From: Halomonas halodenitrificans DSM 735
GTDB lineage: Bacteria > Pseudomonadota > Gammaproteobacteria > Pseudomonadales > Halomonadaceae
Length of the DNA: 64,000 bases
Direction: 5' to 3'
NCBI RefSeq assembly: GCF_000620045.1
Contig: NZ_JHVH01000001.1
Coordinates: 248,001 to 312,000, forward strand
Part shown: in pieces, positions 18,894 to 27,791 of the stretch
How positions within the stretch are numbered: position 1 is the first letter of the stretch
How the letters are laid out: the number at the start of each line of letters is the position of its first letter
Made by a program: the position numbers and the translations under genes
Notes under the pieces: model-generated
Told to the model about the DNA's origin: nothing
The model's database searches: none
What the model saw: only the letters and a program-made list of their open reading frames with translations

Positions 18894-19992
18894 CTACAAT
18901 CCTTGCTTTAAGCTGGCGACGATAAACTGATCGAGATCACCGTCCAGCACCTTGTCGCAATTACTGGTCTGCACGCTGGTACGCAGGTCCTTGATGCGCT
19001 GGTCATCCAGCACATAGGAACGAATCTGGCTGCCCCAGCCGATATCGGACTTGGAGTCTTCGGCCTCCTGCTTGGCGGCGTTGCGCTTCTCCATTTCATG
19101 CTCCCACAGCCGCGCCTTGAGCTGCTTCATGGCGAAATCGCGGTTGGCATGCTGACTACGCTGGCTCTGACAGGCCACCACGATGCCGGTGGGCTCGTGG
19201 GTAATGCGTACCGCCGAGTCGGTGGTGTTGACGTGCTGGCCACCGGCACCACTGGAGCGATAGGTGTCGACGCGCAGGTCCGAGGGGTTGATATCGACCT
19301 CGAAGCTATCGTCGATCTCGGGCGACAGGAACACCGAGGCGAACGAGGTATGGCGACGCCCGCCGGAGTCGAAGGGGCTCTTGCGCACCAGGCGGTGCAC
19401 ACCGGTCTCGGTACGCAGCCAGCCGAAGGCATGGTCCCCCTGGATATGCAGGGTGGCCGACTTGATGCCGGCCACGTCGCCGCCGGAGAGCTCGATGATA
19501 TCGGCCTTGAAGCCGTGATGCTCCGCCCAGCGCAGATACATGCGCAGCAGGATATTGGCCCAGTCCTGGGCCTCGGTACCGCCGGAGCCGGCCTGGATGT
19601 CGAGATAGGCATTGTTCTCGTCCATCTCGCCGGAGAACATGCGTCGAAACTCGAGCTTCTCGAGGCTGGCATGGAAGCTCTCGAGCTCCTTCTCGACCTC
19701 GGCGACGGTGTCCTCGTCGTCTTCCATCTCGGCCAGTTCCAGCAGGTCTCGGCTATCGCCCAGCCCCTGGTCCAGCTCGTCGATGGTGGCCACGATGGTC
19801 TCGAGGGAAGCGCGCTCCTTGCCCAGCTTCTGGGCACGGTCCGGATCGTTCCAGACGTTGGGGTCTTCCAGCTCGCGGGTGACTTCCTCTAGCCGATCCT
19901 TCTTTTCGGCATAGTCAAAGATACCCCCTCAGGACGTCTGTCCGCTCGGACAGGTCCTTGAGGAGGTTGTGAATCGGGTTGGTTTCCAGCAT
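18894..19992 (-). CDS. prfB: Peptide chain release factor 2, with programmed +1 frameshift
   Basis: Recognises UGA and UAA stop codons. The gene is in two frames. The first 25 codons, starting at the ATG at 19992 ([25 protein letters not shown]), end in UGA at 19917-19915. A +1 shift there leads to [24 protein letters not shown] and on to the stop at 18894. The length, 1099 bases, gives 365 residues plus one skipped base, exactly the E. coli RF2 length. The GGQ peptide-release loop reads [21 protein letters not shown] and the codon-recognition region is intact. RF2 thereby controls its own synthesis. Not a pseudogene. Confidence 0.97.
19914..19930 (-). promoter_or_regulatory. RF2 programmed frameshift site
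   Basis: On the minus strand the order is AGGGGG (an internal Shine-Dalgarno-like stimulator), TAT, then the slippery CTT followed by TGA and C. The spacing of the AGGGGG to the CTT TGA codons is that of the E. coli prfB site. When RF2 is scarce, the ribosome slips forward one base at CTT and reads GAC. Confidence 0.95.
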
Positions 19993-20134
19993 GGGGCGTC
20001 TCGCCTGAATTCGGGTGGACGTGCGGCCACTGCAGACCGGCAAGAGACCGGTCCGCGGCGGCACGGAAAAGACGCCATTGTAACGAAAGCCGCCGCGGGC
20101 CGCATCCATCCGCCGCGCTCTCGCGGCCCTGACG

Positions 20135-20164
20135 CGAAGACCCCGGCCTTGGCCGGGGTCTTCG
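20135..20164 (-). terminator. Strong hairpin downstream of fadL
   Basis: A perfect 14-bp stem (CGAAGACCCCGGCC and its complement) with a two-base loop lies 24 bases after the fadL stop and about 140 bases upstream of prfB. No long U-tract follows, but the stem is GC-rich and symmetrical. It is the likely end of fadL transcription and insulates prfB. Confidence 0.7.
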
Positions 20165-20187
20165 TCCTGCACCTGGCAGTTTATCGC

Positions 20188-21528
20188 CTAGAAGCGATAG
20201 GTCAGCTGAGCGCCGAAGCCATGGGCCTCGTTCTTGTAGTCGGCGGAGTAGGTAGAGGCAATGGTCGGGGTCTGCTGACCATTCACAGTGAAGCTATCAG
20301 TCTTTGTCTGATTCACATGCGTGCCGCGCTCAGTCAGGTAGGAATAGGCAAAGTCCAAAGTTAGACTCTCAATCGGCGTCCAGCCGGCACCCAGGGAGAA
20401 AATTCGGCGATCATCCGAAGGAATACGCACGCTGCGAGTATCATCGTTGGTCGGGGTGTTATCGATGGTTACCCCTGCGCGAAGTGCCCACTGGGGGTTA
20501 AGCTGGTACTCACCACCAGCTGAAAACGCCCAAGAGTTAGAGTAGTGCTGCTCCTCATTAGTGATTTCACCACGCTCATCCCCGTTGACCAGTATCCGTT
20601 CAAACCGGTTCCATCGCGCCCATGAAGCACCCAACATTAGCTTGAGACGATCCGTCATCTGCTGAGTGATGGAGAAGTTAACTATCTCAGGCGTTGTCAG
20701 GTCTAGAGTAGCATCATCGGTAACGGTACCGATTCCAAGTTGATCCAGCACAGGAGATGTAGCAGTAAAGCTTCCCTCCAAGGTGTAGTCCACCTTTGAG
20801 CGATAAGTCAGGCCCAGAGTGGTTTCGGGAACCGGCTGGTAAATCACCCCCAGGTTATAGCCCCAGGCTTCATCATCGCCCTCTACACGTGAGTCGACTT
20901 CTGTAAGCCCCACTGGGGTAGCAACAGGCACCTGGCGATGAAGCTCACCATCCACACGGTTATAGGTAATACCGGCGCCGACCGACCACTGTTCATTGAA
21001 GCGATAAGATACCGTCGGCTGAGCCGTTACAACTGCAACTTCGGTAAAGTTGCCTTGGTTGCGCCCCTGGAAGCTATCTTCATAATCGGTCTTGGAGCCG
21101 AAGGGCGCATAGACGCCGAAGCCGAAGGCCAGCTTCTCATTGACCGGATGGGCATAGAAGGCGAAGGGCACCGTCTTGTTGCCCACCATATCGCCGTCAT
21201 TACTGCCTTGTGCCCCACCCAATGGCTGAACAACATTACCTTCTCCATCGGTTACGGCGCTGCTTGTACTGGCGTTCTTAATATCGTTATTGACGACCAG
21301 ATAGGTGGCACCGGCGGAAAGCTGGGCGCGATCCAGGAACGACATGCCGGCCGGGTTGCCATAGACGATAGTGGCGTCGTGGACGTTGGAGCTGCGCCCG
21401 GCGTGGCCATAGCCCTGGCCACTGACGCTTTGCTCGTTAAGCTGGAACCCACCGGCCTGGGCCTGGCTGGCGAAGGCCGCCGCCGTCACGGCGGCGGCGA
21501 GGGTCAGGCGATTGAATTTATTCTTCAT
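20188..21528 (-). CDS. FadL-type outer membrane transport protein
   Basis: Outer-membrane beta-barrel of the OMPP1/FadL/TodX family, which admits long-chain fatty acids or aromatic hydrocarbons. 446 residues with a signal peptide cut after SQAQA (about 26), then the family signature GGFQLNEQSVSGQGYGHAGRSSNVHDATIVYGNPAGMS (N-terminal plug, the NPA motif). The C-terminus ends in Phe after ...GFGAQLTYRF, as outer-membrane proteins do. Start at 21528 rather than the in-frame ATG at 21537. The substrate is inferred from fatty-acid-regulator-like sites upstream. It may be a paralogue; no other fad genes are here. Confidence 0.88.
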   Translation of the reverse strand: MKNKFNRLTLAAAVTAAAFASQAQAGGFQLNEQSVSGQGYGHAGRSSNVHDATIVYGNPAGMSFLDRAQLSAGATYLVVNNDIKNASTSSAVTDGEGNVVQPLGGAQGSNDGDMVGNKTVPFAFYAHPVNEKLAFGFGVYAPFGSKTDYEDSFQGRNQGNFTEVAVVTAQPTVSYRFNEQWSVGAGITYNRVDGELHRQVPVATPVGLTEVDSRVEGDDEAWGYNLGVIYQPVPETTLGLTYRSKVDYTLEGSFTATSPVLDQLGIGTVTDDATLDLTTPEIVNFSITQQMTDRLKLMLGASWARWNRFERILVNGDERGEITNEEQHYSNSWAFSAGGEYQLNPQWALRAGVTIDNTPTNDDTRSVRIPSDDRRIFSLGAGWTPIESLTLDFAYSYLTERGTHVNQTKTDSFTVNGQQTPTIASTYSADYKNEAHGFGAQLTYRF

Positions 21529-21618
21529 AAGATCCACCCCTTGCAGTGCTGTTATTACGTTGGCGCTGGCGAAGCCTCTCCCCGGAGGCGAGCGCGTGCC
21601 CTCCCCTTTTCGCGTATG

Positions 21619-21651
21619 CCAACGTTCGTTTCAACCCCAAACGCTCGTTTT
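21619..21651. promoter_or_regulatory. Two PsrA-like operator motifs upstream of fadL
   Basis: CAAACGCTCGTTTT (21638-21651) and CCAACGTTCGTTTC (21619-21632) fit the pattern (G/C)AAAC-N4-GTTT(G/C), the sites recalled for PsrA, a TetR-family fatty-acid regulator of Pseudomonas. The first is an exact palindrome in its core. They lie about 90-120 bases upstream of the fadL start. The match is by eye. Confidence 0.45.
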
Positions 21652-21768
21652 AATGCTAAAACTGCTAATACTTTGGTCCTACACTCACCTGATATCGTGA
21701 ACTTTCAGGAGCTTATATAACACCTTGAGAAGTGTACCGACATGCCTCCAGGCTCATGACCGGAAAGC

Positions 21769-21800
21769 TTGACCTTTGTGTTACCCAAAGGTTTTACACT
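21769..21800 (+). promoter_or_regulatory. MerR-type metal-sensing promoter of merR-copA
   Basis: -35 TTGACC (21769-21774) and -10 TACACT (21795-21800) are 20 bases apart, too long for unaided sigma-70. The spacer contains a 7-7-7 inverted repeat, ACCTTTG/CAAAGGT (21772-21778 and 21786-21792), the operator architecture of CueR-like MerR activators, which untwist such long spacers. The copper ATPase following supports a copper or other monovalent/divalent metal signal. The 302-base fadL-merR gap otherwise holds the fadL promoter region, with the motifs at 21619. Confidence 0.82.
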
Positions 21801-21830
21801 ACAGGCATGCCATTCTCTAGAGACACCGCC

Positions 21831-22292
21831 ATGAAGGTCAGTGAACTGGCGAAGGGGGCCGGCGTTACCGCCGAGACCGTGCGCCACTATGTACGCGAGG
21901 GGCTTCTGCATCCCGAGCGCCACCCCGACAACGGCTACCAGCTGTTCGCCAAACCCGACCTGGAGCGGCTGCGCTTTATTCAGCGTGCCCGCACCCTGGG
22001 CTTCGGCGTGGCCGAGATACGCGACATCCTCGACCATGCCGATCATGGCGACTCCCCCTGCCCCATGGTGCGCGACCTGCTGGCCAGCCGCCTGCCGCAG
22101 ATCCATGCGCGTATCGCCGAACTACAGGCGCTGGCCGAACGCATGGAGCAGGCACTCGAAACCTGGGCCGACATGCCCGACGGTACCCCGGATGGCCACA
22201 GCCTGTGCCGGTTGATCGAGAGTTTCCCCGAACCTCTGCAGACCGATGAAAAGGGCCTTGCCGACGCCCCCTCCACCAAGGAGAAGCCATGA
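21831..22292 (+). CDS. MerR-family metal-responsive regulator
   Basis: Activator of the ATPase gene that follows. 153 residues: winged helix at the N-terminus ([41 protein letters not shown]), then the dimerisation helix with [37 protein letters not shown]. The metal-binding loop region contains Cys at DSPCPM and near the end SLCRLIESF, similar to CueR/ZntR/PbrR groups, with Cys at about 82 and 125. Start at 21831; an upstream ATG (21732) would add 33 residues across the promoter. Its stop overlaps the ATPase start (ATGA). Confidence 0.9.
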   Translation: MKVSELAKGAGVTAETVRHYVREGLLHPERHPDNGYQLFAKPDLERLRFIQRARTLGFGVAEIRDILDHADHGDSPCPMVRDLLASRLPQIHARIAELQALAERMEQALETWADMPDGTPDGHSLCRLIESFPEPLQTDEKGLADAPSTKEKP

Positions 22293-24922
22293 ATACTACC
22301 CTCGAACGTCAAGTGCCCGGCATGAGTTGCCAGGGCTGCGTCAAGCGCATGCGCGAGGCGATTCAGGCCGAGGACTCGAACGCCGAGGTAACCGGCGAAC
22401 CGACGGAGAAACGCCTCGACGTTGTCACCCGACTGGATGGCCAGACCCTGGATAGGCTGCTTGCCGAGGCCGGCTATCCCACGGACGATGCCCCTGCCGA
22501 CCAGAGCGAGACGTCGGCCGATCAGGACGAGGCCCCTGCCGACCAGGACGAGGCCCCTGCCGACCAGAGCGAGGCGGCGGCCGATCAAAGCGAGGCGGCG
22601 ACCGATCAGGACGAGGCCCCTGCCGATCAGAACGAGGCGGCAGACGGTGAACGCGCCACCACCCGGCGGCTCTCCATCAGCGGCATGACCTGCGCCAGCT
22701 GCGTCAAGAGCGTGCAGCAGGCGCTGGAAAAGACGCCGGGCGTGGCCACGGCGTCGGTCAACTTCGGCACTCACACCGCCCAGGTTCATGGCAGCGCCGG
22801 TGAAGACGCGCTGATTGCCGCGGTGGACAGCGTCGGCTACGGCGCCGAGCCCATCGTCGACATGCGCGAGGCCGAGGTCAGCCGTGCCGACAAGGAGCAG
22901 CGTGAATACAACAAGCGCCTGCACGGCAGTTTCTGGTCGCTGGCACTGGCGGTGCCGCTGATGGCCAGCATGTTCGTCTTTCATCCCGAGCCGGTGGGTA
23001 TCGGTCGCCTCTACTGGGGCGTGATCGGCCTGCTGACACTTGCAGTCATGGTGTTCCCCGGGCGTCACTTCTTCGTCAGTGCCTGGAAGAACTTCCGGCA
23101 TCACCAGGCCAACATGGACACCCTGGTGGCCATGGGCACCGGCACCGCCTGGCTGTATTCCATGGCGGTGGTGTTTCTCGGCGGCTGGCTGCCCGAGGCC
23201 GCCCGGGGCATCTATTTCGAGGCCTCGGCCATGGTCATCGGCCTGATTCTGTTGGGCAACGCCGTGGAGCTGCGCGCTCGGGGTCGCACCAGCGATGCGC
23301 TCAAGCGCCTGCTCGACCTGCAGAGCAAGACCGCGCGGGTGATTCGCGACGGCGAGGAGCGCGAGATCGACATCGACGCGGTGCGCCAGGACGACCACAT
23401 CCGCGTGCGCCCCGGCGAGCGCCTTCCGGTGGATGGCGAGGTGACCGAGGGCCAGAGTCATATCGACGAGTCGATGCTCACCGGCGAGCCGTTGCCGGTG
23501 GCCAAGGGCCAGGGCGATGAGGTCAGCGCCGGCACCGTCAACGGTCGCGGTGGCCTGGTCTATCGTGCCACCCGCGTGGGCAGCGATACCCGCCTGGGGC
23601 AGATCACCGAACAGGTGGCCAGCGCCCAGAATTCACGCCCGCCGATTGGTGACCTGGCCGACAAGGTCTCCAGCGTGTTCGTGCCCTCGGTGATGATCAT
23701 CGCCGTGCTCACGGCACTTGCCTGGTTCAACGTCGGCAGCGAGCCGCGGGTCATTCATATGTTGGTCACCGCCACCACGGTGCTGATCATCGCCTGCCCC
23801 TGTGCCCTGGGCCTGGCCACGCCGATCTCCACCATGATCGGCGTGGGTAAGGCCGCCGAGCACGGCGTGCTGGTCAGAAACGGCGAGTCGCTGCAGACGG
23901 CAAGCCGCCTTACCACCCTGGTGGTGGACAAGACCGGCACCCTCACCGAGGGCAAGCCGAGGGTCACCGAAGCCAACATTCTCTCCGGCGATGAGCAGGA
24001 GGTATTGGGGCTGGCGGCGGCCCTGGAGCGTGGCTCGGAGCACCCGCTGGCCACCGCCATGCTTGCCTACGCGGAGGAACGCGATGCGACCGACAGCCAG
24101 GTCAGCGACTTTGACAGCGTCACCGGCCGCGGCGTCACGGCGCAGTCCAGCGACGGCCGGCCACTGCTGCTGGGCAATGCCCGGCTCCTGGAAGAGGCCG
24201 GCATCGACCTCGGCGAGGCCCGGCAGACCGCCGAAGAACTGGAGAAGACGGCGCGTACCGTGGTCTACCTGGCGGTGGACGGCAGGCTGGCGGCGCTGTT
24301 CGGCATCAGCGACCCGCTGCGCCACGACACCATCGAGGCGGTCAAGCGCCTGCAGGAGGACGGCCTCAAGGTGGTGATGCTGACCGGCGACAACAAGCAC
24401 ACCGCCGCCGCCATCGCCGGAGAGGTCGGTATCGATGACTTCCGCGCGGGCCTGCTGCCGGAAGACAAGCACGCCGAGATCGAGCGCCTGCAGCAGACGG
24501 GGGAAATCGTCGGCATGGTGGGCGACGGCATCAACGATGCCCCGGCCCTGGCCCAGGCCAACGTCGGCTTCGCCATCGGCCAGGGCACCGACGTGGCCAT
24601 CGAGAGCGCCGGCATCACCCTGGTGCGTGGTTCGCTGCATGGCGTGGCCGCCGCCATCGAGGTCAGCCGCGCCACGCTTGCCAATATCAAGCAGAATCTG
24701 ATGGGCGCCTTCGGCTACAACATCCTGGGCATCCCCATCGCCGCCGGCGCGCTCTACCCCATCACCGGCACCCTGCTGTCACCGATGATCGCCGGGGCGG
24801 CGATGTCGCTCTCCTCGATCACCGTGGTCAGCAACGCCAACCGCCTGCGGCTGTTCCGCCCCTCCGGTGAGACCGAGGGCGGCGAAGAGAGCGACCGTCA
24901 ACACAAGGAGGCTATCTCATGA
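22289..24922 (+). CDS. copA: Copper-type P1B ATPase (CopA-like) with two metal-binding domains
   Basis: Exports monovalent copper, or a related ion, from the cytoplasm. The 877 residues contain two heavy-metal-associated domains, GMSCQGC (11-17) and GMTCASC (132-138), separated by a repetitive acidic linker (70-118); eight membrane helices; the transmembrane ion site CPC (503-505); phosphorylation DKTGTLT (547-553); and the TGDN and GDGIND motifs of the P-domain. The first HMA domain is short and lacks the usual core after its CxxC, so may be partly decayed. Translationally coupled to merR in front and to a 24-residue peptide behind. Confidence 0.95.
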   Translation: MNTTLERQVPGMSCQGCVKRMREAIQAEDSNAEVTGEPTEKRLDVVTRLDGQTLDRLLAEAGYPTDDAPADQSETSADQDEAPADQDEAPADQSEAAADQSEAATDQDEAPADQNEAADGERATTRRLSISGMTCASCVKSVQQALEKTPGVATASVNFGTHTAQVHGSAGEDALIAAVDSVGYGAEPIVDMREAEVSRADKEQREYNKRLHGSFWSLALAVPLMASMFVFHPEPVGIGRLYWGVIGLLTLAVMVFPGRHFFVSAWKNFRHHQANMDTLVAMGTGTAWLYSMAVVFLGGWLPEAARGIYFEASAMVIGLILLGNAVELRARGRTSDALKRLLDLQSKTARVIRDGEEREIDIDAVRQDDHIRVRPGERLPVDGEVTEGQSHIDESMLTGEPLPVAKGQGDEVSAGTVNGRGGLVYRATRVGSDTRLGQITEQVASAQNSRPPIGDLADKVSSVFVPSVMIIAVLTALAWFNVGSEPRVIHMLVTATTVLIIACPCALGLATPISTMIGVGKAAEHGVLVRNGESLQTASRLTTLVVDKTGTLTEGKPRVTEANILSGDEQEVLGLAAALERGSEHPLATAMLAYAEERDATDSQVSDFDSVTGRGVTAQSSDGRPLLLGNARLLEEAGIDLGEARQTAEELEKTARTVVYLAVDGRLAALFGISDPLRHDTIEAVKRLQEDGLKVVMLTGDNKHTAAAIAGEVGIDDFRAGLLPEDKHAEIERLQQTGEIVGMVGDGINDAPALAQANVGFAIGQGTDVAIESAGITLVRGSLHGVAAAIEVSRATLANIKQNLMGAFGYNILGIPIAAGALYPITGTLLSPMIAGAAMSLSSITVVSNANRLRLFRPSGETEGGEESDRQHKEAIS
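22496..22642 (+). repeat. Seven-residue tandem repeats in copA linker
   Basis: Seven direct repeats of a 21-base unit encode (A/T)DQ(S/D/N)E(T/A)(S/P/A). Some adjacent copies are nearly identical at DNA level while others differ, which points to expansion by slippage. They give an acidic, disordered spacer between the two metal-binding domains. Confidence 0.85.
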
Positions 24923-24993
24923 GTTGGATCATCAATCTGGCAGGACTCGCCCTGATCGGCCTGATCGCCTGGTGGTTCTGGGGAAGGCGCTGA
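24919..24993 (+). CDS. 24-residue membrane peptide coupled to the copper ATPase
   Basis: ATGA overlap with the copA stop, and a perfect AAGGAGG ribosome site ending about seven bases before the ATG. The product is [24 protein letters not shown]: one hydrophobic helix of about 20 residues ending in two arginines. This is the shape of small subunits attached to P-type ATPases, such as KdpF. Function unknown. The conserved ribosome site and the stop-start overlap make translation likely; a role as an ATPase partner is inferred. Confidence 0.7.
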   Translation: MSWIINLAGLALIGLIAWWFWGRR

Positions 24994-25005
24994 ACCCTTG
25001 CGGGC

Positions 25006-25623
25006 TCAACTGACCCCCATGTAGCGCCCGGGTTTATGGTTGAGCGCGATGATCAGGTTGAGTGCCACCGCGCCCAGTACCGATAGCCCGATCCGGTCGG
25101 CCGGTAGCAACGCCAGGCCGACCAGCATGATGGCGCCATCGATTGCCAGCTGCACATAGCCGGCTCGCAGGCCGTAGCGGTCCTGAAGGTAGAGCACCAG
25201 GATGTTGACCCCGCCGAGGCTGGCGCGGTGGCGAAACAGGATGAGCATGCCGATGCCGATCAGGCAGCCGCCCATCAGCGCCCCGTAGAAGGGCGCCAGC
25301 GAGTCGATGCTGACCCAACGGCCGGTCAGCTCGGAAAACAGCGATACCAGGACGATGGCGGCAAAGGTACGCAGGGTAAACGACCACCCCATGCGTCGGA
25401 TGGCCAGCCAGTAGAACGGTAGATTGATCAGGAAGAACCAGGCGCCGAAGGACCAGCCGGTGGCGTACTGCAGCAGAAAGGCCATGCCGGCGGTACTGCC
25501 GGTCAGCAGTGTTGCCTGGGTGTATAACGTGACCCCCAGGGCCACGAACAGCGTGCCCACCAGCATCGCCATGCCGTCTTCCCAGCGGGAATGCGGGTCC
25601 TTGGGCAGTTCCTGGGGATCCAT
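25006..25623 (-). CDS. YitT family membrane protein
   Basis: 205 residues with five to six hydrophobic segments, no signal peptide. The family signature is visible in LTGSTAGMAFLLQYATGWSFGAWFFLINLPFYWLAIRRMGWSFTLRTFAAIVLVS and GGCLIGIGMLILFRHRASLGGVNILVLYLQDRYGLRAGYVQLAIDGAIML. YitT (DUF161) proteins are inner-membrane proteins of uncertain function. ATG start followed by a hydrophilic tail (DPQELPKDPHSRWED). It converges with the copA operon, 12 bases from the small peptide's stop, and is not obviously part of an operon. Confidence 0.85.
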   Translation of the reverse strand: MDPQELPKDPHSRWEDGMAMLVGTLFVALGVTLYTQATLLTGSTAGMAFLLQYATGWSFGAWFFLINLPFYWLAIRRMGWSFTLRTFAAIVLVSLFSELTGRWVSIDSLAPFYGALMGGCLIGIGMLILFRHRASLGGVNILVLYLQDRYGLRAGYVQLAIDGAIMLVGLALLPADRIGLSVLGAVALNLIIALNHKPGRYMGVS

Positions 25624-25706
25624 GCCTGACTCCTTTTATCTTGTGCCCTGTTATCCGCCGCGGGCGACCGGAGGCCGGTGGCGAGGATGACGAACGCAGC
25701 CGGGTA

Positions 25707-27512
25707 TCAGGAGACCCGCTCGGCGTGCTCTACCATCAGCTGCAGACTCTCCCTTCCCCGCCAGCGATTACGGTTGAGCTTGTAGGCACAGCGGAGCCGG
25801 TCCCCCACGCCGAAGGCCGGCACCTCACCGGGCGTCAGCGCCCGGAACCAGATGGCCCGATGGACGACCGCACCCAGGGAAAGCTCCAGCATCAGGTGGG
25901 TGCCATCGGCCCCCACCGGGCGCAGACGCTCGACGATAAATTCGCCCTGGAACAACGGCGAGTCGAACTCGCGCCCATAAGGCCCCAGCGCCTGCAGCTC
26001 CTCCAGGGTCGCCAGGCTCAGCTGCTCGGGGGCCAGGTCCCCGTCGGTAAGGATCCTGGGATAGAGCTCGGCATCGCCCAGCTGCTCGGCCACCGCCTCC
26101 AGAAAGGCGGCCTTGAAGGCGTCGAGCCGTTCGGCGGGCACCCCGACGCCGGCCGCACCACGGTGGCCCCCGAAGCGCGGCAGCGCCTCGGGGGCCAGCT
26201 CGAAGGTTCGTTGCAGGGCATCGCGCAGATGCAATGCCTCGACGGAACGCCCGGAGCCGGTCAGCATGCCGGGGGCGGCGGCCGGCGTCAGTACCAGTGC
26301 CGGGCGCCCATAGGCCTGCACCAGCCGGGACGCCACGATGCCCTGCACGCCCGGGTGGCCACTCTCAAGAAAGACCACGATGGCCGGCGCGTCGGCGGCC
26401 AGCGCCGGCATCGCCAGCGCCTTCGCCTCCTCGGCCATATCGGCCTCGATGGCCTTGCGCGACTGGTTGTCCTGATCCAGCGTCTCCAGGTGCCGCGCCG
26501 CCGTGGCATCATCCGCCGCCAGCATGTAGTGAAGCGCGGCATAGGGGTCGTCGAGGCGCGAGCGGGCATTGATCCGCGGCCCCATCTGGAAGCCCAGGGT
26601 CTCGGCATCGAAGGGCACGCTGTCGGCGCCCAGCCGCTGGGCCATGGCACGCCAGCAGGCCGCCTCCATGCGATTGATCAATGCCAGGCCATGGCTCACC
26701 ACCGCCCGATTGGCGGGACTGCCCCCCAGGGAGACACAATCCGCCACCGTGCCCAGCGCCACATAGGAGAGCCAGGGGGAGAGCTTGGGCGTCTCCCGGG
26801 CCAGCACGCCCCACTCGACCAGCACGCCGCGGGTCAGCGACATGACCAGCCAGGCCACCATGCAGCCGGCGATGGTCGGGTCGGGATAGTCGCAGTCGTC
26901 GCGCGTCGGATTGACCACGGCATGGGCCGAGGCCGGCGGCCCCTCCACCGGCAGGGCGTGGTGGTCGCTGACCACCACCTCGATGCCGGCGGCCTTGAGC
27001 CGGGCGATACGCGGCTCGTCGCTGCTGCCGCAGTCGGCGGTGATCACCAGGCTGGGCCGCGGCGACAGGGCCAGGGTGCGCTCCACCAGCGGCAGGCTGA
27101 TGCCATAGCCATCAAAGATGCGATGGCCGATCAGGCTGTGCAGCCTCGCCTCCGGCACGCCAAACAGCTCGTGCAGGGTACGCCGGATCACCACATGGGA
27201 GGTGATGCCGTCGACGTCATAGTCGGTCAGGATGCCGATATGCTCGCCGTCGACCACCGCCTGGGCGATGCGTTCGGCGGCACGACGGCCGTCGGCCAGC
27301 TTCTCGGGGTGGGTCAGATGGCGCAGGCTGGGCGAGACCAGCGGGTCGAGATCGCCCGGGTAGCCCGCCAGGCGCCCGGCCAGCACCCGGGCCTGCAGCT
27401 CGCTGAGGCCCTCGCGCTGAGCACGGGCATAGAGGGCGGCATCCCGGGGCCGCGGCAGGATCCGCGGTCTCAGGCGCTCGCTCAGATCAACGGGGTCGCG
27501 TGTGGCGTCCAA
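25707..27512 (-). CDS. recJ: Single-stranded-DNA-specific exonuclease RecJ
   Basis: 5'-3' exonuclease on single-stranded DNA in recombination and mismatch repair. 601 residues. DHH phosphoesterase motifs: motif I ILTDYDVDGITS (about 94-105), ITADCG (motif II), and VVSDHHALP (about 180-188) with the DHH triad; then the DHHA1 segment GHPGVQGIVASRLVQAYGRPALVL and FGGHRGAAG, and a C-terminal OB fold. The TTG start is well placed relative to GGAG six bases upstream. It is preceded by the 206-bp repeat and is separate from the thrC unit. Confidence 0.9.
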   Translation of the reverse strand: MDATRDPVDLSERLRPRILPRPRDAALYARAQREGLSELQARVLAGRLAGYPGDLDPLVSPSLRHLTHPEKLADGRRAAERIAQAVVDGEHIGILTDYDVDGITSHVVIRRTLHELFGVPEARLHSLIGHRIFDGYGISLPLVERTLALSPRPSLVITADCGSSDEPRIARLKAAGIEVVVSDHHALPVEGPPASAHAVVNPTRDDCDYPDPTIAGCMVAWLVMSLTRGVLVEWGVLARETPKLSPWLSYVALGTVADCVSLGGSPANRAVVSHGLALINRMEAACWRAMAQRLGADSVPFDAETLGFQMGPRINARSRLDDPYAALHYMLAADDATAARHLETLDQDNQSRKAIEADMAEEAKALAMPALAADAPAIVVFLESGHPGVQGIVASRLVQAYGRPALVLTPAAAPGMLTGSGRSVEALHLRDALQRTFELAPEALPRFGGHRGAAGVGVPAERLDAFKAAFLEAVAEQLGDAELYPRILTDGDLAPEQLSLATLEELQALGPYGREFDSPLFQGEFIVERLRPVGADGTHLMLELSLGAVVHRAIWFRALTPGEVPAFGVGDRLRCAYKLNRNRWRGRESLQLMVEHAERVS

Positions 27513-27549
27513 GCCTAGCTCCTCTGGTTCAAGTCTGTGACTGTAGGCC

Positions 27550-27755
27550 GCTGACCCAGCGAGGGGCGCCGGGGATAGGCCGAAGAGGGGGTCCTATGCC
27601 AGGGGTTAGAAGCACTGCTTCGAACGGGCTGGCCATGGATGGTCAGCACAGGTCCTGCAAGCGGAGCAGGACGCGAGAGCGAAGCAGGGCATCTAGCGCC
27701 CAGGGAGGGGTTCACAGCGCCCCCTCGCAGGCCTGTCGCCGGATCAGCCCCGAGC
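27550..27755 (+). repeat. Dispersed 206-bp intergenic element, copy A
   Basis: Fills most of the 279-base gap between recJ and thrC. The same element is at 34681-34886 in inverse orientation. The central 77 bases (27608-27684) are identical to the other copy apart from one base; flanks are about 75-80% alike. The core includes a GTCCTGC/GCAGGAC hairpin. It has no start codon with a ribosome site, so it is not a gene; the frame encoding STASNGLAMDGQHRSCKRS is accidental or a fossil. Confidence 0.85.
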
Positions 27756-27791
27756 GGCATACAAACTCGAGGCTGACAGCCACTGGTGACC

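Noticed and set aside
18894..19992. prfB as a frameshifted pseudogene
   Set aside because: The in-frame UGA is the known regulatory frameshift with CTT TGA C and the AGGGGG stimulator, and the total length fits exactly.
25641..27518. 625-codon plus-strand frame opposite recJ
   Set aside because: Antisense shadow of recJ; recJ motifs are intact on the minus strand.
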